Source: Fibrobacter succinogenes (GTDB lineage: Bacteria > Fibrobacterota > Fibrobacteria > Fibrobacterales > Fibrobacteraceae). From it: 39,391 nt of DNA. Below the pieces are notes generated by a model that saw only the letters and a list, made by a program, of their open reading frames with translations, was not told where the DNA came from and ran no database searches. The DNA is taken from assembly GCA_902800815.1 (NCBI GenBank), contig CADCGB010000021.1, positions 1 through 39,391 on the forward strand. The letters run 5' to 3'. Positions within the stretch are counted from its first letter, which is position 1. Every line of letters begins with the position of its first letter. Positions 6,745-13,336 of this stretch are shown here, one piece after another. Made by a program: the position numbers and the translations under genes.

Positions 6745-8070
6745 ATGCAAGTCGAATGGGAAAGATGCCTTAACTACCTACGCGGAATGCTCTCCGATTC
6801 CGTGTACAAGACCTATTTCGCCCAGACCAAGATGGTCAACCAGACCACCGGCCATGCCGTCATTTCGGTGCAGCCCGGACTGGATACTAAGGTCTATGCC
6901 GCATACAAGGAACTCATCAAGCTCGGCTGGAAGGAAGCGACCCACAGCGAGACTCCCATGGAATTCGAGTTCCAGCCGCAGGAAGTAGCCCCGAAGGCAG
7001 CCACAGAGACCGACAACAGCTTCAGGGATTTCCTCAAGCCGAGTGTGCCCCTCTCCCCCAGTTTCCGCTTCGAGAACTTTGTGCCCGGCGACAAGGCGCA
7101 ACTCGCTTTCAATGCGGCAATTGCTGTCGCAAAGACCCCCGACGGCTCGCAGTACAACCCGCTGTTCATCTACGGTTCTTCGGGCCTCGGCAAGACTCAC
7201 CTGCTCCAGGCCATCGGCAACTACGTGCTCGAGGAAGACCCGAACAAGCGCGTGTGCTACCTCACCTCCGAAGATTTTTCGCAGCAGTACATGAAGTGCC
7301 TGCGCGATGGTCGCGTGACCGAGATGAGCGACTTCTACCGTAACGAGGTCGACATTCTCCTCATCGACGATATCCAGAACTGGACCGGCAAATACGAGAC
7401 GCAGAACGAGTTCTTCCTGATCTTCAATGCGCTGCACCAGGCCGGCAAGCAGATCGTGCTTACCTCCGATGCTCCCGCGGGCGAAGTGAAGAACCTCTCC
7501 GACCGCCTCGTGAGCCGTTTCTCCTGGGGCCTTACCGTAGACATCCAGCCGCCCGACGTGGAAACCCGCGAGGCCATTCTCCACAAGAAGGCCGAAGAAC
7601 GCCACCTCGAGATTAGCGACGAGGTGCTGCACTTCCTCGCCGAAAAGATTGCAAGCAACGTACGCTGCCTCGAAAGCGCCATCATCAAGCTCACCTTGCA
7701 GTCGAGCCTGATGAACCACGATATCGACATGAGCATCGCACAGAAGGTCGCTGCAGAAATCGCCCCGACACTCCGCCGCCGCGTAAGCCTCGACGCCGTT
7801 CTCCACACGGTATCGCAGCACTACGAGGTTCCCGAGGCAAAACTTACCGAGCCCGGCCGCGGCACCAAGGAAATCTCCAAGGCACGCCAGGTCGCGATGT
7901 ACCTCATGCGCGAATGTTCCTCCATCAGCCTGCAGAGCATCGGCTCGCGCTTCGGCGGCAAGGACCACTCCACCGTGGTTCACGCCATCAAGAGCGTCAA
8001 GAAGGAGATGGAAACGGACGCCGCATTCGCGCGCCTTATCGAAGGCCTCAAGAACGCCATCCACGACTAA
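6745..8070 (+). CDS. dnaA: Chromosomal replication initiator DnaA
   Basis: 441 residues, the AAA+ ATPase that opens the replication origin. Domain I (helicase loading, oligomerisation) covers about 1-75, and a short linker leads to domain III with Walker A GSSGLGKT (144-151), Walker B LLIDD (205-209), and the sensor-II/arginine region around SDRLVSRFSWG (252-262). Domain IV, the DNA-binding part, is about 342-441, with GRGTKEISKARQVAMYLMRE and the signature SRFGGKDHSTVVHAIK (about 401-416). The usual signature has GGRDHTTV, so this is a mild variant. AAGGG lies 14 bases before the ATG, rather far for a ribosome binding site. dnaN and recF are not next to it. Confidence 0.96.
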   Translation: MQVEWERCLNYLRGMLSDSVYKTYFAQTKMVNQTTGHAVISVQPGLDTKVYAAYKELIKLGWKEATHSETPMEFEFQPQEVAPKAATETDNSFRDFLKPSVPLSPSFRFENFVPGDKAQLAFNAAIAVAKTPDGSQYNPLFIYGSSGLGKTHLLQAIGNYVLEEDPNKRVCYLTSEDFSQQYMKCLRDGRVTEMSDFYRNEVDILLIDDIQNWTGKYETQNEFFLIFNALHQAGKQIVLTSDAPAGEVKNLSDRLVSRFSWGLTVDIQPPDVETREAILHKKAEERHLEISDEVLHFLAEKIASNVRCLESAIIKLTLQSSLMNHDIDMSIAQKVAAEIAPTLRRRVSLDAVLHTVSQHYEVPEAKLTEPGRGTKEISKARQVAMYLMRECSSISLQSIGSRFGGKDHSTVVHAIKSVKKEMETDAAFARLIEGLKNAIHD

Positions 8071-8074
8071 TTTT

Positions 8075-8082
8075 TATATTTG
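8075..8082 (+). promoter_or_regulatory. TATATTTG -7 box before the amidoligase cluster
   Basis: An exact TAnnTTTG element 4 bases after the dnaA stop codon. Transcription would start near 8088 and give a leader of about 85 bases before the C39-like gene. This suggests the cluster is transcribed separately from dnaA. No clear -35 hexamer is visible; it would lie inside dnaA. Confidence 0.5.
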
Positions 8083-8174
8083 ACACACCCATCGACGACC
8101 CGGGAAAACATCCCGACAGCCGCCAGACGAGAACGGATAAACCTCCGGCTTAAAAGGCATATAAAGGCAATACG

Positions 8175-8873
8175 ATGGACATCAAGATTCTGCAGCAGCC
8201 CGACGACGTAACGTGCGGGCCGACCAGCCTCCAGGCGGTCTACAACCACCTCGGCTACAAGATTTCCCTAAAACAGCTCATCTCTGAAATTGAATTTTTG
8301 GAAGACGGCGGAACGCTCGGCGTTTTCCTTGGCATTGACGCGCTCAAGCGCGGGTTCAAGGTCACGCTACATTCGTACAACCTGACGCTCCTGGACCCCA
8401 CATGGAGCACGCTATCGATGCCAGAATTGAAAGCCAAGCTAGAACTCTTGCACAAGGCTAAGCACGCGCCCAAGCTCCGCAAGGCCATCGAGGCGTACAT
8501 CCGCTTTATCGACCTGGGCGGCAAGGTTGCATTCGAGGATCTGCGTGCAGCCATGTTCGAGAAGTACTTCAAGAAGGGCGTTCCCGTTCTCTGCGGGCTT
8601 TCGGCCACCTACCTGTACCGCAGCATGCGCGAGTTCACCGGAGCCGATGACAAGTCCGTCTTCGACGACATTCACGGCGAGCCCATGGGGCATTTCGTGG
8701 TCGTATACGGCATCGACGAAAACAAGCAGTTCATGGTGGCGGACCCCGACGGCACCAATCCGCTCCACAAGACGCCCTATTACAAGGTCGACAAGTTTAG
8801 ATTAATCCACAGCATATTGCTCGGCGTGATGACTTACGACGGCAACGTGCTTGTTATAGAGAATAAGAAATAA
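8175..8873 (+). CDS. C39/papain-like cysteine peptidase of an amidoligase cluster
   Basis: 232 residues. The N-terminus has QQPDDVTCGPTSLQAVYNHL, where C14 is the expected catalytic Cys of C39-like peptidases. GHFVVVYG (H173) and VADPDG (D190) complete a Cys-His-Asp triad in the usual order. There is no signal peptide or TM segment, so it should act in the cytoplasm. No GNAT acetyltransferase domain is present, although I recall that papain-like peptidases in RLAN/ATP-grasp neighbourhoods are often fused to one. AAGG lies 7 bases before the ATG. The following gene is a RimK-type ligase, so the likely role is to cleave or transfer a peptide or amide made by that ligase. Substrate unknown. Confidence 0.8.
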   Translation: MDIKILQQPDDVTCGPTSLQAVYNHLGYKISLKQLISEIEFLEDGGTLGVFLGIDALKRGFKVTLHSYNLTLLDPTWSTLSMPELKAKLELLHKAKHAPKLRKAIEAYIRFIDLGGKVAFEDLRAAMFEKYFKKGVPVLCGLSATYLYRSMREFTGADDKSVFDDIHGEPMGHFVVVYGIDENKQFMVADPDGTNPLHKTPYYKVDKFRLIHSILLGVMTYDGNVLVIENKK

Positions 8874-8875
8874 AG

Positions 8876-8920
8876 ATTCCCGGTCGTCCCCGTCAAGCGA
8901 GGACAGGCGCCGGGAATGAC
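8876..8920. repeat. REP-like palindromic intergenic element
   Basis: ATTCCCGG (8876-8883) and CCGGGAAT (8910-8917) are perfect inverted arms; inner bases (GTCC, GGAC) extend the fold. The run ends in GGGAATGAC. This resembles the dispersed GTCATTCCCGG-type repeat seen between genes in many genomes. It fills most of the gap between two genes of the amidoligase cluster and might stabilise or attenuate the transcript there. Confidence 0.6.
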
Positions 8921-8933
8921 AATTTGAATAATC

Positions 8934-10439
8934 ATGAAGAAACTTATAGTAGTAAACAACCCCAAGAACTGGAAATTACACGTTCCAGGCATAGACATCA
9001 TTTCGGCACAGGACTACCTGATTTCTAGCAAGTACACGAACGAGCGCAACCTGCGCGTATTCAACCTCTGCCGCGATTACAGCTACCAGAGCAAGGGCTA
9101 CTACGTGTCGCTCCTGGCCGAAGCCCGCGGGCACAAGGTTATCCCGGGCGTCAAGAACATGCGCGATTTCAAGGCACCTGCCGTCATCAAGCACATCTCC
9201 GACGAAATCGACAACCTGATTCAGAAGAGCCTGCACAAGCTTACCGGTACGGAATTCGTGCTCTCGATATACTTCGGGCAGAACGTGAGCCCACAATACC
9301 TGGAACTCTCGCAGGAACTCTACCGCCTGTTCCAAGCCCCGCTCCTGCGCGCGAAATTCGTGTTCAAGCAGAAATGGTTTATCCAGAGCATCCGCCCGAT
9401 CTGCGTGGACGAAATTCCCGAATCGCACATGGAATTCGTGGACAAGTTTGCGCAGGAATACTTCGAGAAGACCCGCTATGCCTCCAGCAAGGAAGAGGAT
9501 TACCTGTACGACCTCGCCATCCTCACGAACCCGGATGAAGTGGAGCCGCCGAGCAATGCGGAAGCGATACAGCATTTTGTGAAGGCGGCGGAAGATACGG
9601 GATTCCGCGTGGAGATGATCACCCGCAAGGATTACCCGCGCGTAGGCGAATTCGACGCGCTGTTTATCCGCGAGACGACAAACGTGAACCACTACACCTA
9701 CAGTTTTGCACGCCGTGCACAGTCGCTGGGCATCGCCGTCATCGACGACCCGGACAGCATATTGCGCTGCTCCAACAAGGTGTACCTGCAAGAACTGATG
9801 CAGGCGGCAAAAATACACTCGCCCAAGACGATTATCGCGCACGCCGAAAACCGACACACGCTCGCCAAGGAAATCGGGTTCCCGATGGTCATCAAGTCGC
9901 CGGATTCAAGTTTTTCGATGGGCGTGAAGAAGGCGACAAACAAGGAAGAACTCGAGCAGATTCTGGACGAGATGTTCGAGCACAGCGACCTGCTTATTGC
10001 GCAGGAGTTCACCCCGACGGAATTCGACTGGCGCGTGGGAGTGCTCGACGGCAAGCCGCTTTACGCCTGCAAATACCACATGGCGAAGGGCCACTGGCAA
10101 ATCTACAACTGGGAAAGCGACGACAAGCAGAGCGAATCCTTCTCGGGCAAGTGCGAGAGCATCCCTATAGAGATGGTGCCGCACGGAATCGTGAAGACGG
10201 CGCTCCGCATCTGCAGCCTGATTGGCAACGGGCTTTACGGCGTGGATTTGAAGGAATGGCACGGCCACCCGATTGTGATTGAAGTGAACGACAACCCGAG
10301 TATCGACGCGGGCATCGAAGATGGCGTGGGCAAGAGCAAGGTCTACCTCGCCGTCATGAGGTCGCTGCGCCACCGCATCGAGGAACGCATGAACGCCGCC
10401 CAGCATAAACTGCAGCAACACGAGAGGGAATGGTTCTAA
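8934..10439 (+). CDS. RimK-type ATP-grasp ligase with N-terminal RLAN-type domain
   Basis: 501 residues. Residues about 20-180 form an N-terminal domain of the RLAN type (RimK-like ATP-grasp N-terminal), with RVFNLCRDYSYQSKGYYVSL at 41-60. The C-terminal half is an ATP-grasp ligase: GFPMVIKSP (K321, ATP-binding Lys), a flexible DSSFSMGV loop (324-331), AQEF near 356-359, and VIEVNDNPSIDAG (448-460), which carries the E and N residues that bind Mg-ATP. Such enzymes join a carboxylate, through an acyl phosphate, to an amine, often adding an amino acid to a peptide. No ribosome binding site is apparent before the ATG. The stop overlaps the next gene's start by one base (TAATG), so the two ligases are translationally coupled. 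Substrates unknown. Confidence 0.88.
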   Translation: MKKLIVVNNPKNWKLHVPGIDIISAQDYLISSKYTNERNLRVFNLCRDYSYQSKGYYVSLLAEARGHKVIPGVKNMRDFKAPAVIKHISDEIDNLIQKSLHKLTGTEFVLSIYFGQNVSPQYLELSQELYRLFQAPLLRAKFVFKQKWFIQSIRPICVDEIPESHMEFVDKFAQEYFEKTRYASSKEEDYLYDLAILTNPDEVEPPSNAEAIQHFVKAAEDTGFRVEMITRKDYPRVGEFDALFIRETTNVNHYTYSFARRAQSLGIAVIDDPDSILRCSNKVYLQELMQAAKIHSPKTIIAHAENRHTLAKEIGFPMVIKSPDSSFSMGVKKATNKEELEQILDEMFEHSDLLIAQEFTPTEFDWRVGVLDGKPLYACKYHMAKGHWQIYNWESDDKQSESFSGKCESIPIEMVPHGIVKTALRICSLIGNGLYGVDLKEWHGHPIVIEVNDNPSIDAGIEDGVGKSKVYLAVMRSLRHRIEERMNAAQHKLQQHEREWF

Positions 10440-11671
10440 TGTCCAACTATAAATTGTGGCAAAAATACGGCATCGAGATGGAGTACATGATCGTGGACAG
10501 GAACACGCTCGATGTGCTCCCGCGTGCCGACGTGGCCCTCGGAAAAGACAAGAACGGCGAACAACTTTCGGACGTGGAACACGGCCCCATCGGGCTTTCG
10601 AACGAACTCGTGAGCCACGTGCTGGAATTCAAGTGCGCAGAACCCGTCGATAGTTTGAAGCACTTGGGCAAGACCTTCCATCACGAAATCGTGAAGGCGA
10701 ACGAGACTCTCAAGAACATCAATGCGATGCTTTTGCCCACGGCGGCGCACCCCTTCATGGACCCCGCCGTAATGCAACTCTGGCCTTACGATTGCCTCGA
10801 CATCTACCAGGCATACGACCGCATCTTCAACTGCAAGGGACACGGCTGGGCGAACCTGCAATCCACCCACATCAACCTCTCCTTCAACGGCGACGAGGAA
10901 TTCGGGAAGTTGCATGCCGCAATCCGCGCATTGTTGCCACTAATCCCTGCTGTGGCGGCCTCTAGCCCATTCTTGGACAGCAAATATTGCGGATTCCTGG
11001 ACGGGAGAATCGAGACCTACCGCCACAACCAGGAGAAAATTCCGAGCATTACCGGCAAGGTAATTCCCGAAGCGGTATTTACCTACAAGGATTACGAGGA
11101 GCAGATTTTCAACCGCGTGAAGGCAGACATTGCGCCTTATGACCCGGAACATTTGCTGAACCACTTCTTCTTGAACAGCCGCGGAGCCATCGCCCGCTTC
11201 GACCGAGGAGCCGTGGAAATTCGCCTGGTCGACATTCAGGAATGCCCCGATGCAGACATCGCGATTGCCGAATGGGAAGTCGCTGTACTCAAAGGGCTTG
11301 TAGAAGGCGCATTCGCAAGCGAAAAGGAAATCCGTGCGCTCGATACGGACGCCCTCGCAAAAATCCTGCTCGCCACCACGCATTCTGCCGAAAAGACGGT
11401 GATTAACGACCAAGACTACCTGAAAATATGGGGAATTGACGCCAGCGAAATCACCACAGGTGAACTTGTCCATAAAATAACGGACAAGGTAAAGAGCAAG
11501 ATTAGCACGCACTCGCAGGAACTGCTCGCCAAAATGTTCAGACGTGGAACGCTCGCCAGCACCCTCGTGAAGAATGTCGGCGCAGACCCCGACCGGGATG
11601 ACTTCGTGTACGAATATGGCCGCCTCGCCCATTGCCTCGCAGAAAACAGGCTATATGGAGTAGAAGAATAA
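10439..11671 (+). CDS. GCS2-type carboxylate-amine ligase (glutamate-cysteine ligase family 2)
   Basis: 410 residues from the ATG at 10439, whose A is the last base of the previous stop codon; GAGAGGGA lies upstream. An in-frame ATG at 10430 is within the previous gene and less likely. The fold is the glutamine-synthetase-like GCS2 type: YGIEMEYMIVD at 10-20 supplies Glu residues of the metal site, and AAHPFMDP, LQSTHINLSF, SSPFLDSKYCGFLDGRIETY and FDRGAVEIRLVDIQECPDAD follow. Members form amide bonds between Glu or similar acids and amines, using ATP. Coupling to an ATP-grasp ligase suggests two successive ligations in one pathway. True glutathione synthesis is possible, but the C39 and FGase partners argue for another product. 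Confidence 0.87.
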   Translation: MSNYKLWQKYGIEMEYMIVDRNTLDVLPRADVALGKDKNGEQLSDVEHGPIGLSNELVSHVLEFKCAEPVDSLKHLGKTFHHEIVKANETLKNINAMLLPTAAHPFMDPAVMQLWPYDCLDIYQAYDRIFNCKGHGWANLQSTHINLSFNGDEEFGKLHAAIRALLPLIPAVAASSPFLDSKYCGFLDGRIETYRHNQEKIPSITGKVIPEAVFTYKDYEEQIFNRVKADIAPYDPEHLLNHFFLNSRGAIARFDRGAVEIRLVDIQECPDADIAIAEWEVAVLKGLVEGAFASEKEIRALDTDALAKILLATTHSAEKTVINDQDYLKIWGIDASEITTGELVHKITDKVKSKISTHSQELLAKMFRRGTLASTLVKNVGADPDRDDFVYEYGRLAHCLAENRLYGVEE

Positions 11672-11675
11672 GCAG

Positions 11676-11721
11676 AGTCATCCTGAGCAAGATGCCGCAA
11701 GACATCGCGTCGAAGGATCTA
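11676..11721. repeat. REP-like intergenic element (GTCATCCTGAGC type)
   Basis: The stretch begins with GTCATCCTGAGC and ends with GTCGAAGGATCT, the form of a widely dispersed intergenic repeat whose ends (ATCCT and AGGAT) pair. A short insertion (about ATGCCGCAAGACATCGC) lies in the middle. It fills most of the gap between the GCS2 and FGase genes. Confidence 0.6.
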
Positions 11722-11732
11722 TTCCTTAATAT

Positions 11733-11740
11733 TATATTTA
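11733..11740 (+). promoter_or_regulatory. TATATTTA -7-like box before the FGase gene
   Basis: One mismatch to TAnnTTTG, with 7 bases between it and the ATG at 11748. No ribosome binding site lies between. If active, it would give a leaderless mRNA for the last gene of the cluster. Confidence 0.35.
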
Positions 11741-11747
11741 TAAAATC

Positions 11748-12425
11748 ATGAAACAAGACGCGCGCGAAATTCTTATCCTCACTTGCGAGCATGCGAGCAA
11801 CAAGTTGCCCGCAGCTTTCAGGAACGCTGTCCCGGCAGGCGTCCTGAAAACGCATCGTGCCTACGACATCGGGGCACTAGCCGTCTTCCGCAAGTTGGTG
11901 AAATTCGCCAAGCCCGAATTCCACTGCGAAGGGAAATTCTCGCGCCTGTTCGTGGACCTGAACCGCACCATCACCAACAAGAGTGCGTTTAGCGATTACT
12001 ATAAACTGCTCGAAGCCTGCGACAGGAGTGCGGCAGAAAAGGCGAAAGCGCAGGCCACAAAGTACTGGACGGAATATCGCACAGCTATTGAAAAATTCAT
12101 AGCAAGTTCGCTGAGCCAGCCGAAGCGTGTTGCAAAATCCGCGCCAACCATTGTTCATCTCGGCATCCACAGTTTTACGCCCGTACTGAACGGTAAAAAA
12201 CGCAATACCGACATCGGAATCCTATACGACCCGAGCCGCCCTGCCGAACGCAAACTCGCGCAAGTCATCAAGGCCGAAATAAACAGGCTGCACCCTGAAA
12301 TGAAGGTGCGTTTCAACTACCCGTACAAGGGCACCTCCGACGGGCTTACCACCACCCTACGCAAAAAATTCGGCCCGCGATACGCAGGCCTCGAAATCGA
12401 AATCAACCAGAAGTTTTTCCTGTAG
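11748..12425 (+). CDS. N-formylglutamate amidohydrolase family hydrolase
   Basis: 225 residues, of the FGase (HutG-like) family, metal-dependent hydrolases that cut an N-acyl amide from glutamate-like substrates. Family blocks are TCEHASNKLP at 12-21, HRAYDIGA at 36-43, FSRLFVDLNR at 64-73, HLGIHSFTP at 137-145, DIGILYDPSRP at 155-165, YPYKGTSDGL at 191-200 and YAGLEIEINQKFF at 212-224. No signal peptide. No histidine-degradation genes are nearby, so a role in hut is unlikely. As the fourth gene after a peptidase and two ligases, it probably trims or recycles the cluster's product. Conserved His and Glu are present, so it should be active. Confidence 0.88.
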   Translation: MKQDAREILILTCEHASNKLPAAFRNAVPAGVLKTHRAYDIGALAVFRKLVKFAKPEFHCEGKFSRLFVDLNRTITNKSAFSDYYKLLEACDRSAAEKAKAQATKYWTEYRTAIEKFIASSLSQPKRVAKSAPTIVHLGIHSFTPVLNGKKRNTDIGILYDPSRPAERKLAQVIKAEINRLHPEMKVRFNYPYKGTSDGLTTTLRKKFGPRYAGLEIEINQKFFL

Positions 12426-12436
12426 GTTGCTCAACG

Positions 12437-13321
12437 CTACATTTCTTCGTCAGTACTTATCCTTTCCGAGGATATTTCCACTCCATCCTCAAATTTCTGC
12501 TTTGCCCAAATTTGTCCATTTTCACGGTAATACTTTTTTATACCGTGTAATTTCCCTTTCCTATAGGGTTCCTCGTATTTTTTGCGACCGGACTCATCGT
12601 ATTCTACCTCTGTTCCATGATGCACCCCGTCTTTATAATTCGTTATTCTAAATTTCTTCCCTGTTGGGTAATACCAGAAATCCGTTCCATTGCGTTTACC
12701 ATTCTTAAATTGAATTTTATTCGCAAGTTTACCATTTGAATGATACGATTTCAAGACCTGAACGTAAGCGGGAACGACAACATCTCTATCACGAATATTC
12801 AAATCGGTAACATAAATTCCCTTTTTCGCATTTTCAGGTTTCAAATCGTCTGCTGAAATTTCATAGACGGAATCAACTGGGCAACCATTTTCCTTAATGA
12901 ACTTTTTCAGTGCGCTTATATTTTGCGACAAGACTGAATTACTCCGCACCACAGATTCATTCACTCCCATACTATAATCGTTGAAATTAACAATAGAATC
13001 AGGACTTCCACACCAGTTTAGGGCCCAACCGGAATCCATCAAATCCTTATGACGGGACTCCAGAAAAAATCCACCAGGATCGCACCCGCACAACCCTGCC
13101 AGTTCCAACTTTTGAAACTCATTATTGATTTTTCTCGCATACAGGGAATCGTCAATAGACGCAAACAATTCCTCCATCTGCGGATTATTTCTCAAATCAA
13201 GGGCATTGAGGAAAATGGCACAACCGCCTTCGCACGCAGAGCGGCCATCGCAAGAAAACGAGAACGAAAAAACGCTCAACAAAAAAGCAACAAACTTTAC
13301 AAATGTTCCTGATTTTACCAT
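12437..13321 (-). CDS. Secreted YwqK/MORN-type repeat protein
   Basis: 294 residues. The start MVKSGTFVKFVAFLLSVFSF is a signal peptide; a Cys follows (FSFSC), but the -2 Phe makes a lipobox doubtful. The middle part, about 25-190, is not recognised and has several Cys. From about 190 to 280 there are four YwqK/MORN-like repeats, each of the form GK..G....Y..G (KNGKRNGTDFWYYPTGKK, KDGVHHGTEVEYDESGRK, RKGKLHGIKKYYRENGQI). Such repeats are found in proteins often labelled YwqK-family antitoxins, but with a signal peptide that function is not supported. The gene is visibly richer in A and T than its neighbours, hinting at a different origin. It lies 15 bases after the Svx-like gene. Confidence 0.75.
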   Translation of the reverse strand: MVKSGTFVKFVAFLLSVFSFSFSCDGRSACEGGCAIFLNALDLRNNPQMEELFASIDDSLYARKINNEFQKLELAGLCGCDPGGFFLESRHKDLMDSGWALNWCGSPDSIVNFNDYSMGVNESVVRSNSVLSQNISALKKFIKENGCPVDSVYEISADDLKPENAKKGIYVTDLNIRDRDVVVPAYVQVLKSYHSNGKLANKIQFKNGKRNGTDFWYYPTGKKFRITNYKDGVHHGTEVEYDESGRKKYEEPYRKGKLHGIKKYYRENGQIWAKQKFEDGVEISSERISTDEEM

Positions 13322-13326
13322 CAGGA

Positions 13327-13334
13327 TAAATATA
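13327..13334 (-). promoter_or_regulatory. TATATTTA -7-like box before the YwqK-type gene
   Basis: The minus strand reads TATATTTA, 5 bases before the ATG at 13321. It falls between the stop of the upstream Svx-like gene and this start, so the YwqK-type gene may have its own nearly leaderless transcript. Confidence 0.35.
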
Positions 13335-13336
13335 AA

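Noticed and set aside
11748..12425. HutG of histidine degradation
   Set aside because: No hutH, hutU or hutI nearby, and the gene follows two amide ligases and a peptidase; only the family name is kept.
12437..13321. Antitoxin of a toxin-antitoxin pair, from the YwqK-type repeats
   Set aside because: The protein has a signal peptide and no adjacent toxin-like gene, so the database-style label is not supported.
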